A stretch of DNA of 64,000 bases from positions 2,604,001 to 2,668,000 of the forward strand of contig NZ_JAFBCN010000001.1 in assembly GCF_016907755.1 (NCBI RefSeq), given 5' to 3'. The stretch is from Cellulosimicrobium cellulans (lineage in GTDB: Bacteria > Actinomycetota > Actinomycetes > Actinomycetales > Cellulomonadaceae). Position numbers and translations under genes: made by a program. The notes beneath the pieces were generated by a model that did no database searches, was not told the origin of the DNA, and was given only the letters and a program-made list of their open reading frames with translations. Shown one piece after another: positions 33,597 to 42,030 of the stretch (the stretch's first letter is position 1; every line of letters starts with the position of its first letter).

Positions 33597-34142
33597 TCAC
33601 CCTCGCAGGGCGGTGACGAGGCGCTGCGCGTCGGCCCCGATGAGGTCGAGCACGCGGCGGTAGACGTCGTCCGACCGCCCGTAGGGGTCCTCGACGTCCG
33701 GCGCGTCGCGCTCCATGTCGAGGCTCGCACGCGCGCGGGGCGCTGCGACGACGACGTCGGCGAGCCGCGCGGCGTCGTCGGTCCCGGGCGTCCTGGGGCC
33801 CAGCCGTTCCGCGATCGACGCGAGCTCCGTGAAGAGGAAGGACCGCCGGAGCGCGGACGGCGCGAGCTCGAGCACCGCGGCCCGGTGCCGTCGCGTCATC
33901 GGGAGGACGAGGTCCCCGGTCCGCACCAGGTCCTCGGTGAGCGCGCGGGCGACGAAGCCCGACGGGTCGAGACCACGATCCGACAGGAGACGGGCCATGC
34001 TCGGCGCGACAGGTGCGCCGACCACGGCGCCCGTCCCGGCGCTCGTCACGACCACGGAGTCGTCCAGCGCGGCACCGAGCACGAGCTGTGCCGCGGGCGA
34101 GCGGCAGATGTTCCCGGTGCAGACGACGAGGACGGAGAGCAC
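33597..34142 (-). CDS. Low-molecular-weight protein tyrosine phosphatase
   Basis: A 181-residue LMW-PTP. The P-loop is CTGNICRS, with nucleophile Cys8 and Arg14, and the general-acid loop is DPYG near residue 154. Length is longer than the classical 150-residue enzyme but in the range of Wzb-like polysaccharide-locus phosphatases. The likely substrate is the tyrosine autokinase encoded at 50160-51821. The start at 34142 (GTG) has a full Shine-Dalgarno site AAGGAGG eight bases upstream. It diverges from the DUF4012 gene and marks the left edge of the exopolysaccharide locus. Confidence 0.9.
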   Translation of the reverse strand: MLSVLVVCTGNICRSPAAQLVLGAALDDSVVVTSAGTGAVVGAPVAPSMARLLSDRGLDPSGFVARALTEDLVRTGDLVLPMTRRHRAAVLELAPSALRRSFLFTELASIAERLGPRTPGTDDAARLADVVVAAPRARASLDMERDAPDVEDPYGRSDDVYRRVLDLIGADAQRLVTALRG

Positions 34143-34239
34143 GCTTCAGACCTCCTTGCGACCGTGGGTCTGGGTAATGTAGCGCGAGCGGCGGCCCGCA
34201 CCGGAGCCGTCGCACCGGGGGCGAGTCGCAGGGGGCGGC

Positions 34240-36147
34240 ATGGTGCACGACGGGTGGGGTCCACGGTGGTCCGGGGCTGCGACGCTGGTCGCGCCCTCCG
34301 CGCGACCGGAGCCGGAACGAGGTCGTCCCGTGTCGCGGCGACCGTCCCGCCGAGCGCCCTCTCCGCGGCTGCGCAGGCGCGTCGCCGTGGCCGGCGGGAT
34401 CGCCCTCGTCGTGGCGCTGGCGTGGTCCGCCTGGCTGGTCACGGACGTCCTGCGCGCGCGTGCCGCGCTCGAGGACCTGGCCTCGACCCTGCCCGCTCTG
34501 CAGGAGCAGATGCGGACCGGCCGGGACGCCGGGGCGGCGATCGACGACGTCCGACGGTCCGCACGCGTCGCGGCGTCCGTGACGCACGGCCCGCACTGGA
34601 CGGTCGCCCGTGCCCTGCCGTTCGTCGGTGACGACGCGCGAGCCCTCGGGGCGGTGACCGGAGCCGTCGACCGGGTCGCTCAGGACGCCCTACCGCGCCT
34701 CGCCGACGCCGTCGCCGTCGCGTCCCCGTCGGCCCTCGCTCCGACGGCCGGGGCTGTCGACCTGGGGCCGCTCAGCGCTGCGCGCGACGACGTCGTCGCC
34801 GCCGACCGCGCCGTCGCGGCGTCGTACGAGACCGTCGCGGGCATCGACACGACGACCCTCGTGAACCCGTTGGCCGCCGCCGTGGACGACCTGCGCGAGC
34901 AGCTCGGCAGCGTCGCCTCCCAGACGGCGACCGCCGCACGAGCGGTCCAGCTCGTCCCCCCGATGCTCGGTGCCGAGGGTGCGCGGGACTACCTCGTGCT
35001 CGTCCAGAACAATGCCGAGCCGCGCGCGACCGGCGGGATCGCCGGTTCGGTGCTCCACCTCCGGGCGGACTCGGGCGCCGTCGAGCTCGTCGAGGTCCGT
35101 CCGGGCAGCGCGCTCGGCGCCTTCCCGGAGAGCGTGGTCGACCTGAGCGGCTCCGAGGCCGCGCTGTTCGGCGACGACCTCGGCAGGTACATGGTCAACG
35201 TCACGTCCACCCCCGACTTCCCGCGCGCCGCACGCGTGGCGCGCGAGGCCTGGCTTCGGCAGACGGGTGAGGAGGTCGACGGCGTCGTGGCCGTCGACCC
35301 GGTGGCCCTCGCGGGGGTGCTCGGCGGGGTCGGGCCGGTCGAGGTCGGGACGCCGGACGGCGGGACGCTCCGGCTCACGACGGAGGACGCAGCCGCCTAC
35401 CTGCTCAACGGCGTCTACGTCGACCACGCGGACCCGGCGGAGCAGGACGCCGTGCTGGCCCTGGTCGCCCGCCAGGTGCTTGGCTCGCTGACGGCCGGGG
35501 CGGGGGACGCCGGAGCACTCGTCGACGCGCTCGCCCGGTCGGCCCGGGACGGTCGTCTGCTCGTGTGGTCCACCCGGGCCGCGGAGCAGGACCTCCTGAC
35601 CGGCACGGTCCTCTCCGGCGAGCTCGTGGGCCGGCGCGCCGACCCGGCGGGCGGCCCGACGTCTCCCGTCGTCGGGGTCTACCTCAACGCGACGACCGCG
35701 TCCAAGACCGGCTACTACCTCGACTCCACCGTGGCGGTCGGCGACGTGACGTGCCGCCCCGACGGCTCGCAGGCCTTCACGCTGCACGTGACGCTCGCCT
35801 CCACGCTCACGCGCGCCGAGGCGGCAGGGCTGCCCGAGTACGTCCTCGGGGCCGGAGGGGACGGCACGATCCGGACCAACCTGCTCGTCTACGCACCGCA
35901 GGGTGGGGGGATCCGCGGGGCGTCCACGGGCGAGGGCGAGCCCGGGCTCTTCGCCCAGGTGCACGACGGGCTCGTCGTCGGAGCACGGTCGGTCGCGCTC
36001 GCGCCGGGGGAGTCGGCCACGTACGAGTACGAGGTCGTCAGCGGCAGGAACCAGCGCGGCACTGTTTCCGTGAGGAAAACTCCTGGTGCCAGGAATGAGA
36101 CGACGGCCATCCCGGCTGTCGGGTGCGGCACGGGTGTGTTCTCCTGA
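34240..36147 (+). CDS. DUF4012 domain protein
   Basis: A 635-residue protein with an arginine-rich cytoplasmic start, one membrane helix at about residues 47-68 (VAVAGGIALVVALAWSAWLV) and a large extracytoplasmic part. The DUF4012 core includes DYLVLVQNNAEPRATGGIAGSVLHL and YMVNVTSTPDFPRAARVAREAW. DUF4012 proteins are regularly encoded in actinobacterial exopolysaccharide loci but their function is unknown. A GTG at 34330 (VSRRPSRRAP) is an alternative start that would shorten the cytoplasmic tail. The gene ends in a locally AT-rich patch with a hairpin, then a terminator before the LAETG gene. Confidence 0.85.
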   Translation: MVHDGWGPRWSGAATLVAPSARPEPERGRPVSRRPSRRAPSPRLRRRVAVAGGIALVVALAWSAWLVTDVLRARAALEDLASTLPALQEQMRTGRDAGAAIDDVRRSARVAASVTHGPHWTVARALPFVGDDARALGAVTGAVDRVAQDALPRLADAVAVASPSALAPTAGAVDLGPLSAARDDVVAADRAVAASYETVAGIDTTTLVNPLAAAVDDLREQLGSVASQTATAARAVQLVPPMLGAEGARDYLVLVQNNAEPRATGGIAGSVLHLRADSGAVELVEVRPGSALGAFPESVVDLSGSEAALFGDDLGRYMVNVTSTPDFPRAARVAREAWLRQTGEEVDGVVAVDPVALAGVLGGVGPVEVGTPDGGTLRLTTEDAAAYLLNGVYVDHADPAEQDAVLALVARQVLGSLTAGAGDAGALVDALARSARDGRLLVWSTRAAEQDLLTGTVLSGELVGRRADPAGGPTSPVVGVYLNATTASKTGYYLDSTVAVGDVTCRPDGSQAFTLHVTLASTLTRAEAAGLPEYVLGAGGDGTIRTNLLVYAPQGGGIRGASTGEGEPGLFAQVHDGLVVGARSVALAPGESATYEYEVVSGRNQRGTVSVRKTPGARNETTAIPAVGCGTGVFS

Positions 36148-36202
36148 GGGAGCACGGCGGGGGCACGTGCGACGACCGGTGTCGATGACGTCGGTCGACC
36201 GG

Positions 36203-36240
36203 AGGCCCCCGCGTCCGACGACGAAGGCAGGGGGCCTTTG
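36203..36240 (+). terminator. Terminator between DUF4012 and LAETG genes
   Basis: Stem AGGCCCCC (36203-36210) / GGGGGCCT (36230-36237) followed by TTTG. The LAETG gene starts three bases later, so the hairpin may instead act on its leader. Confidence 0.6.
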
Positions 36241-36242
36241 AC

Positions 36243-36809
36243 ATGAAGCTTCGACGCGCAGCGACCACGCTGCTCCTCGCCGCGGCGCTCGCCGCGGCAC
36301 CGGCCGTCGCGTCCGCCTACGAGGCGGACGAGTACGAGGTCGGCGTCTCCACCACGACGCCCGCGGTCGGCGAGACGTTCACCGTCACGGTAGGCGGACC
36401 GGCCGGGAACCCGACGATCACGCTGACGATCTCGTCGCCCGACGTCCCGGACGGCGCCATCTCGATCGCCGGGACGAAGGCGTTGACCAAGGACACGGTC
36501 GACGGCTTCGCGTCGTTCGCCGTGACGCTCTCCGAGCCCGGGACCTTCTCCCTGGTGGCGACCGACGCGAACGGGACCGTGCTGTCGAGCCAGCAGATCG
36601 TCTCCGTCCCCGCCTCCGAGGGAGCCGACGGCACGGGCTCGGGGGCCGACTCGGCCGACGGTTCCGGCGACGGGACCTCGGGCGGGCTCGCCGAGACCGG
36701 GTCCGACGACGTGCTGCTCCTCGGCGGCGCCGTCCTGCTCGTCGCGGGTGGCGCGACGGCCGTGCTGGTCGCGCGCAGCCGTCGCCGCTCGGCGGGGACC
36801 AAGGCCTGA
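36243..36809 (+). CDS. LAETG-anchored surface protein with Ig-like domain
   Basis: A 188-residue secreted protein. A typical signal peptide (MKLRRAATTLLLAAALAAAP, cleaved near residue 25) leads to a beta-sandwich of about 90 residues (TTPAVGETFTVTVGGPAGNPTITLTI), then an acidic Gly/Ser/Asp linker. The end is a sortase signal: LAETG at 149-153, a membrane helix, and RSRRR. LAXTG is preferred by class E sortases of actinobacteria. No sortase is encoded in this window. It sits between DUF4012 and the initiating sugar transferase, suggesting a role in attaching polymer or in the cell surface around it (inference). Confidence 0.88.
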   Translation: MKLRRAATTLLLAAALAAAPAVASAYEADEYEVGVSTTTPAVGETFTVTVGGPAGNPTITLTISSPDVPDGAISIAGTKALTKDTVDGFASFAVTLSEPGTFSLVATDANGTVLSSQQIVSVPASEGADGTGSGADSADGSGDGTSGGLAETGSDDVLLLGGAVLLVAGGATAVLVARSRRRSAGTKA

Positions 36810-36814
36810 TCCGG

Positions 36815-36839
36815 GCACCCGTCCTTCGACGACGGGTGC
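36815..36839 (+). terminator. Candidate terminator after the LAETG gene
   Basis: 9-bp stem GCACCCGTC (36815-36823) / GACGGGTGC (36831-36839), loop CTTCGAC, six bases after the stop. No T-tract. Confidence 0.55.
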
Positions 36840-37013
36840 ATCGCAGGCACACCGGTCGCCCGGCGACCGGCCGCCGCCGTGACGACGACGTCCGGACCCG
36901 CGGCGGAGAGCTCGGCAGACCGTCGGCGACGGCGGCGTCCGGCAGGCCCCTCGGGGCGGTCGCGCGTCGGCGGACCCGTCGGGGCTGCGTCCACGGACGT
37001 CGCAGGGGGCACC

Positions 37014-38537
37014 ATGACGCTGGAGAAGGATCACGAGGTCGACGCCGTCGACCTCGAACGGACGGGACGGCAGGTCACCACGCCGTCCTTCGACACCGGA
37101 CAGCTCGTCCGGATCGCCCTCGGCGCCTACCGGCGCCCGGGCTGGAAGCCGCGGCTCGCGCGCCGCGTCGCCGCCGTCGACGCGCTCGCGGTGGGCGCCG
37201 CGATCACGACGGCGTACCTCGTGCGGTTCGACGGGATCGACGGGACCGTGCTGGACGCCCAGTACGTCGCCATCTCGGTCGGTCTGCTCGTGGTCTGGTG
37301 GTGCGCGCTGCGGGCGGCGTTCTCGCGCGACAGCCGGAGCCTGGGCTCCGGAGCGCCCGAGTACGGGCGCGTCGTGAACACCACCGTCGCGGTGTTCGGC
37401 GTGGTGGCGATCGCGGCCTACCTCGTCCGGTACGACCTGGCGCGGGGGTACGTCGCCATCGCGCTGCCCGTCGGCCTCGTCCTCCTCCTGGTGGGGCGGT
37501 GGGCGGTGCGGCGGCGGCTGGTCCGCCTGCGCCGGCGCGGCCGTTGCCGGTCGCGGACGCTCGTCGTCGGCGGTCGCGACGGAGCCGCCCACCTCGTGGA
37601 GAGGCTGCGCGAGGCGGCGGACAGCGGCTACCAGGTCGTGGGTGCGTGCGTCCCGGGGGGCGCCGTCGAGCCGCACGAGACGGTGGCGGGCGTGCCGGTG
37701 GTCGGCGAGGTGGGGGACACCGCGCGCCTCGTCGAGCCGCTTCGGGCCGACACGGTGATGGTCACCGGGTCGGACCTCGTGACGCCACGGACCGTCAAGC
37801 GGCTCGCGTGGGACCTCGAGCCGTGGGGTGCGGACCTCGTCCTCGCGCCCGCGCTGACCGACGTCGCGGGACCACGCATCCGGACCCGGCCCGTGGCGGG
37901 GCTGCCGCTCCTGCACGTCGAGGCGCCGGGGTACTCGGGCCCGCAGCACGTGCTCAAGCGCGCGTTCGACGTGCTCGGTGCGCTCGGACTCCTCGTGCTC
38001 TTCTCCGTCCCGCTCCTCGCGACGGCGCTCGCGGTGCGGCTCACGAGCCGCGGTCCGGTCCTGTTCGCGCAGGAGCGCGTCGGGCTGCGCGGCGAGCCGT
38101 TCACCGTCCTCAAGTTCCGGTCGATGGTCGTCGACGCGGAGTCGCGGCTCGAGGACGTCCTCGGCGCGGGCAACGTGGGTGTGTTCTACAAGCCCAAGCA
38201 GGATCCCCGGGTCACCCGGGTCGGTGCGTTCATCCGCCGCTACTCGATCGACGAGCTCCCGCAGCTCTTCAACGTGCTCGGCGGCTCGATGAGCCTCGTC
38301 GGACCCCGTCCGCAGGTCTCGCTCGAGGTCGACCAGTACGACGACGAGATCGGACGGCGGCTGCTCGTCAAGCCGGGGCTCACCGGGCTGTGGCAGGTAT
38401 CGGGCCGCAACAACCTCACGCTCGAGGAGAGCGTGCGGCTGGACCTGTACTACGTCGAGAACTGGACCGTGACGGGGGACCTCCTGATCCTCCTGCGGAC
38501 GCTGCGAGCGGTGGTGGGGCGTGACGGTGCGTACTAG
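37014..38537 (+). CDS. Initiating sugar transferase, polyprenyl glycosylphosphotransferase
   Basis: A 507-residue membrane enzyme that transfers a sugar-1-phosphate to undecaprenyl phosphate and so starts the repeat unit. The N-terminal half has several membrane helices and a Rossmann-like region (LVVGGRDGAAHLVERL). The C-terminal catalytic domain carries KRAFDVLGALGLLVLF, VLKFRSMVVDAE, IDELPQLFNVLGGSMSLVGPRP and KPGLTGLWQVSGRN. I chose ATG 37014 because GCAGGGGGCACC sits just upstream; a GTG at 36879 would add 45 Arg-rich residues. The sugar (glucose or galactose type) cannot be decided. It overlaps the next gene by 17 bases. Confidence 0.9.
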   Translation: MTLEKDHEVDAVDLERTGRQVTTPSFDTGQLVRIALGAYRRPGWKPRLARRVAAVDALAVGAAITTAYLVRFDGIDGTVLDAQYVAISVGLLVVWWCALRAAFSRDSRSLGSGAPEYGRVVNTTVAVFGVVAIAAYLVRYDLARGYVAIALPVGLVLLLVGRWAVRRRLVRLRRRGRCRSRTLVVGGRDGAAHLVERLREAADSGYQVVGACVPGGAVEPHETVAGVPVVGEVGDTARLVEPLRADTVMVTGSDLVTPRTVKRLAWDLEPWGADLVLAPALTDVAGPRIRTRPVAGLPLLHVEAPGYSGPQHVLKRAFDVLGALGLLVLFSVPLLATALAVRLTSRGPVLFAQERVGLRGEPFTVLKFRSMVVDAESRLEDVLGAGNVGVFYKPKQDPRVTRVGAFIRRYSIDELPQLFNVLGGSMSLVGPRPQVSLEVDQYDDEIGRRLLVKPGLTGLWQVSGRNNLTLEESVRLDLYYVENWTVTGDLLILLRTLRAVVGRDGAY

Positions 38538-39651
38538 ACCGAGGGTCGCGATCACCCAGCCCTACGTCCCGGCCTACCGGGAACGACTGCTCGGCCTGGT
38601 CGTGGAGGGGCTCGGCGAGCACGGTGTCGACGCGCACGTCTTCTACGGGGGCGATCCCGAGCAGATGCGGCGACGCCGGGGCCGAGGCGACATGGTCGAG
38701 GCGCCCTGGGCCACGGAGGTTCCGGTACGCGTGGTGCGCGTGGGTCCCGGCGGGCGTCACCTGGTCCGTCGCGCGGTCCCCGCGGGGTGGCGCGACGCGG
38801 TGCTCGTCACGGAGATGCAGGCGGGCAACCTCGACGCGCTGGCAGCCGCGCTGCGCGGGCGACCCTACGTGACGTGGGGCCACGGCGCCTCCTACACCGC
38901 CGACGAGGTGACGCTCGCGGGGCGCTGGGAGGCCTGGCTGAACCGCCGCGCGCGGCACGTCCTGACGTACACCGAGGCAGGACGCCGCCACGTCCTCGAG
39001 ACGGCACGCGTCCCGGCGGACCGCGTCACGTCGTTCGGCAACAGCACCGACACGCGGACGCTGCGGCGCGAGCGGGCCGCCCTCGACGATCGGGACCTGG
39101 CCGCCTACCGCGACGCCGTCGGGCTGCCGGGGGACGGACGCGCCGCGCTCCTGCTGGGGGCGCTCAACGAGCACAAGCTGCCGGACCTCGTCGTCGGGAC
39201 CGCGCGCGAGGTCCTCGGTCGGGACCCGGACGCCTGGCTCCTCGTCGCAGGCGACGGACCCGCCCGGCGGGTCTTCGAGGACCTGGCCTCCGAGACCGGC
39301 CGCGTCGTGGTGCTGGGTCAGGTCGACGCGCGGGGGACCGCGCGCGCCGCCGCCGTGTCGCGGCTGCTGCTCAACCCGGGGCGGGTCGGGCTCGTCGCGG
39401 TCGACGCCCTCGCGCTCGGGTTGCCCGTCCTGACCAGCGACGCCGGCCGGCACGCTCCGGAGATCGAGTACCTCACCGAGGGGTCCGACCTCTTCACCGT
39501 GCCGGGGACGCCGTCCGACCTCGCCGACGCGTGGCTGCGCCTCGCCGCGACGGACCGTCCGGCGGGGACCGCGGGCGAGGTGCCGTCGACGGAGGCGGCT
39601 GCCGAGCGGATCGTGCGGTCGGTGCACGCGGTCGTGAAGGAGGCGGCATGA
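38521..39651 (+). CDS. Glycosyltransferase, GT4-like
   Basis: A 376-residue GT-B glycosyltransferase. The acceptor half starts VAITQPYVPAYRERLLGLV and the donor half has the nucleotide-sugar site LLLGALNEHKLPDLVVGTA and the E-x7-E-like region VDALALGLPVLTSDAGRHAPE. Start is a GTG at 38521 inside the end of the sugar transferase gene; the stop overlaps the next gene by ATGA. It adds one sugar to the lipid-linked repeat at the inner membrane face; donor and linkage are not readable. Confidence 0.82.
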   Translation: MTVRTRPRVAITQPYVPAYRERLLGLVVEGLGEHGVDAHVFYGGDPEQMRRRRGRGDMVEAPWATEVPVRVVRVGPGGRHLVRRAVPAGWRDAVLVTEMQAGNLDALAAALRGRPYVTWGHGASYTADEVTLAGRWEAWLNRRARHVLTYTEAGRRHVLETARVPADRVTSFGNSTDTRTLRRERAALDDRDLAAYRDAVGLPGDGRAALLLGALNEHKLPDLVVGTAREVLGRDPDAWLLVAGDGPARRVFEDLASETGRVVVLGQVDARGTARAAAVSRLLLNPGRVGLVAVDALALGLPVLTSDAGRHAPEIEYLTEGSDLFTVPGTPSDLADAWLRLAATDRPAGTAGEVPSTEAAAERIVRSVHAVVKEAA

Positions 39652-40751
39652 GGGTCGTCCACTACTACGCGCGGTTCCTGGCCCATCCTTCCGGCGTGAC
39701 CGACTCCGTCGAGAACTGGGTGCGCCAGGCGCGTCGCGCGGGGTACGAGGCGGTGGTGCTGTGCGCGAGCGTCCCGGCACCGCGCGAGGTGCCGGAGGAC
39801 CTGCGCGGGAGCGTGCGCACCGTCTCGCACCTCGGGCGGGGACGCACGAGCTGGGTACCGACGGGCCTGGCCCGCGACGTGCGGCCGGGCGACGTCGTCT
39901 ACCTGCACGAGGGCTGGGTCGTGAGCAACGTCGTCGCGGCGCGGAGCGCCCGGTCACGCGGCGCGGTCGTGGTGCTCATGCCTCACGGCGTGTACGAGCC
40001 GGGCATCACGTCGCGCCTGCGTGACGTGGCCGGCACCCGGCGGGCCGCCGAGGCGTCCGTCGTGCGCCGTGTCGACTGGCTGCACGTGTTCTACCCGTCC
40101 GAGCGACGCCTCGTGGACGACGTCGCGCGCGGCCGGACCGCGCCGGCGCTCGTGCTGCCCAACGGCGCACCCGCGCCCGAGGAGGTCCCTCGCTGGGTCG
40201 GGACGGGCGACTACTTCCTCTGGATGGGCCGGTACGACCCCGACCACAAGGGGATCGACAACCTCCTGCGCCGCTGGGCCGAGCTCCCGGCGCCGCGCCC
40301 ACGCCTCGTGCTCGCGGGACCCGACTTCCGGGGTGGACGCGAGCGGACCGCCCGGCTGGTCCACGAGCTCGGACTCGACGGGACCGTCGAGCTGCGCGGC
40401 AACGCGCGCGGGGAGGAGAAGTGGCTGCTCGTCACGGGCTGCCGCGCCTACCTGCACCCCTCGCGCTGGGAGTCGTGCAGCATCACGATGCTCGAGATGC
40501 TCGCGGCCGGGGTCCCGACCGCCGTCTCGTCGACGATCCACGCGGCGGAGCCGTTGCGGTCCGCGGGCGCGGCCGTCGTCGCCGATTTCGCCCGCCCCTC
40601 CGGTCTGCTGGGGCCGCTCGAGGAGGTCGACGGGAACCGCGATCTCGGCCGTCGCGCCCGGGAGTGGACGGAGGGCTCCGCGACCTGGGAGCGGGTGGGT
40701 GCGGAGTACCGCGGCTGGCTGAGCAGCATCGAGGAAGGAGCGGTCCGATGA
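39648..40751 (+). CDS. Glycosyltransferase, GT4-like
   Basis: A 367-residue GT-B enzyme. Features are the VVHYYARFLAHPSGVTDSVENWVRQA acceptor region, FLWMGRYDPDHKGIDNLLRRWAEL at the start of the donor half, and HPSRWESCSITMLEMLAAGVPTAVS, the classic GT4 donor-binding motif with the two glutamates. It is linked by ATGA overlaps to the genes on either side, so it is translated from the same messenger as the initiating transferase. Donor sugar unknown. Confidence 0.86.
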   Translation: MRVVHYYARFLAHPSGVTDSVENWVRQARRAGYEAVVLCASVPAPREVPEDLRGSVRTVSHLGRGRTSWVPTGLARDVRPGDVVYLHEGWVVSNVVAARSARSRGAVVVLMPHGVYEPGITSRLRDVAGTRRAAEASVVRRVDWLHVFYPSERRLVDDVARGRTAPALVLPNGAPAPEEVPRWVGTGDYFLWMGRYDPDHKGIDNLLRRWAELPAPRPRLVLAGPDFRGGRERTARLVHELGLDGTVELRGNARGEEKWLLVTGCRAYLHPSRWESCSITMLEMLAAGVPTAVSSTIHAAEPLRSAGAAVVADFARPSGLLGPLEEVDGNRDLGRRAREWTEGSATWERVGAEYRGWLSSIEEGAVR

Positions 40752-41689
40752 TCGTCGTGGTGGACCCGGGAGCGGCGTCGACGAACGTCGGCGACCGGAT
40801 CATCTCGGAGGCCGTCGATGCGGAGCTCGTCGCGCCCCTGCGCGACCGTGGCACCGACGTCGAGCTCGTGCCGATGCACGGTCGGCTCGACGCGACCCAT
40901 CGGGCAGCACTGCGCGACGCCCGGTCGGTGGTCGTGTGCGGCACGAACCTGCTCTCCGACCACATGCGTTTCCGTCGCGCGTGGCACTGGCCCGTCGACG
41001 ACGTCGACCTGTGCCGGGGGAGGCTGACGTTCCTCGGTGTCGGCTGGTGGCAGTACCAGCGCGCGGGGATCGACCCGGTCTCGGCGGCGTGGCTGCGGTC
41101 GCTGGCCGGTGACGTGCCGTGGGCCGTGCGCGACGAGTACTCGCTCGCAAGGCTGCGGCGCGCGCGGGTTCCCGCGGTGCACACGAGCTGCCCGACGCTG
41201 TGGGGCGTGGAGAAGCAGACGCTCCCGTCTGACGAGCGGCGCGTCGTGGTGACGTTCACCGACTACAGCCAGGACCCGCTGGCCGACCGGAGGCTCGTGC
41301 AGGCGCTCGCCGAGCGCTTCGACGAGGTGCTCTTCTGGCCGCAGGGCCCCGGCGACCGCGAGTACGTCGACGGGATCCGGGCCGGCACGGGCACGATGCT
41401 CGGCCCGCGCCTCGAGGACTTCGACGCCGCGCTCGACGCACCGGGGACGGCGTACGTAGGGCTCCGGCTCCACGGCGGCATCCGGGCGATGCAGCGGGGC
41501 GTGCCCACCCTCGTGCTGTCGATCGACAACCGTGCGCGGGAGATCGCGCGGTCGGTCGGCCTGCGGGCGCCCTCGCGCCATGCGGCCCGGCGCTACCAGG
41601 AGGACCTGCGCTCGGGCGAGGTGGTCCGCATCGACGTCCCGCGGGACGCCGTCGACTCCTGGCGCCGCCGATGGGGGATCGAGCGATGA
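40748..41689 (+). CDS. Polysaccharide pyruvyl transferase family protein
   Basis: A 313-residue member of the CsaB/WcaK pyruvyltransferase family, which adds a pyruvate ketal to a sugar using phosphoenolpyruvate. It begins VVVDPGAASTNVGDRIISEAV, has the glycine-rich LTFLGVGWWQYQRAG region and ends with the typical GTAYVGLRLHGGIRAMQRGVPTLVLSIDN segment carrying the conserved Arg-Leu-His. Pyruvylation would give the polymer acidic groups or anchor sites for SLH-type domains. Coupled on both sides by ATGA. Confidence 0.84.
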   Translation: MIVVVDPGAASTNVGDRIISEAVDAELVAPLRDRGTDVELVPMHGRLDATHRAALRDARSVVVCGTNLLSDHMRFRRAWHWPVDDVDLCRGRLTFLGVGWWQYQRAGIDPVSAAWLRSLAGDVPWAVRDEYSLARLRRARVPAVHTSCPTLWGVEKQTLPSDERRVVVTFTDYSQDPLADRRLVQALAERFDEVLFWPQGPGDREYVDGIRAGTGTMLGPRLEDFDAALDAPGTAYVGLRLHGGIRAMQRGVPTLVLSIDNRAREIARSVGLRAPSRHAARRYQEDLRSGEVVRIDVPRDAVDSWRRRWGIER

Positions 41690-42030
41690 CGCGCGGACGA
41701 CCGGAGGCGACGGCCGTGCTGGCCGTACCGGGGCGGGCCGTCGCGGACTCCGACCGCGCGGCCGACTTCGTTCTCGTCATCGACGAGCGGCAGTGGCACG
41801 AGGCGGCCCGAGCCGGGCTGGACCCCGTGGCCACGCACCTGCGGTTCAGCGTCACGGACCGCCGATCCGACTCCGCGGCCCGCCTCGGGCGGTTCGTCAT
41901 GCCCTGGCGCTGGCGCCGGACCATCCTCAACTCGGGCATCGGGGTCGTGTACTGGAGGCGGGGTGCCCCGCTGGCGCCCCGGGTGGGCGCGCTGCTCGCG
42001 GGGAGCCGGGTCGTGAGGCTCGACGCATGA
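41686..42030 (+). CDS. Hypothetical protein in exopolysaccharide operon
   Basis: A 114-residue cytoplasmic protein that I do not recognise. It starts with VLAVPGRAVADSDRAADFVLVIDERQW, a possible strand-helix-strand unit, and ends in a basic, Trp-rich stretch (MPWRWRRTILNSGIGVVYWRRG). Both ends overlap neighbours by ATGA, placing it firmly in the operon between the pyruvyltransferase and flippase genes. The codon bias is normal for the genome. It could be a small accessory factor for one of these enzymes. Confidence 0.7.
   Translation: MTRGRPEATAVLAVPGRAVADSDRAADFVLVIDERQWHEAARAGLDPVATHLRFSVTDRRSDSAARLGRFVMPWRWRRTILNSGIGVVYWRRGAPLAPRVGALLAGSRVVRLDA

Noticed and set aside
36061-36105. AT-rich hairpins in the DUF4012 3' end (GTTTCC-GTGA-GGAAAAC and CCTGG-TG-CCAGG)
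   Set aside because: They lie inside the reading frame, are short, and have no second copy; composition drift is a sufficient explanation.
35889-38555. An 888-codon minus-strand frame opposite the LAETG and sugar transferase genes
   Set aside because: Both plus-strand genes are well supported and the antisense product is low-complexity and charged throughout.
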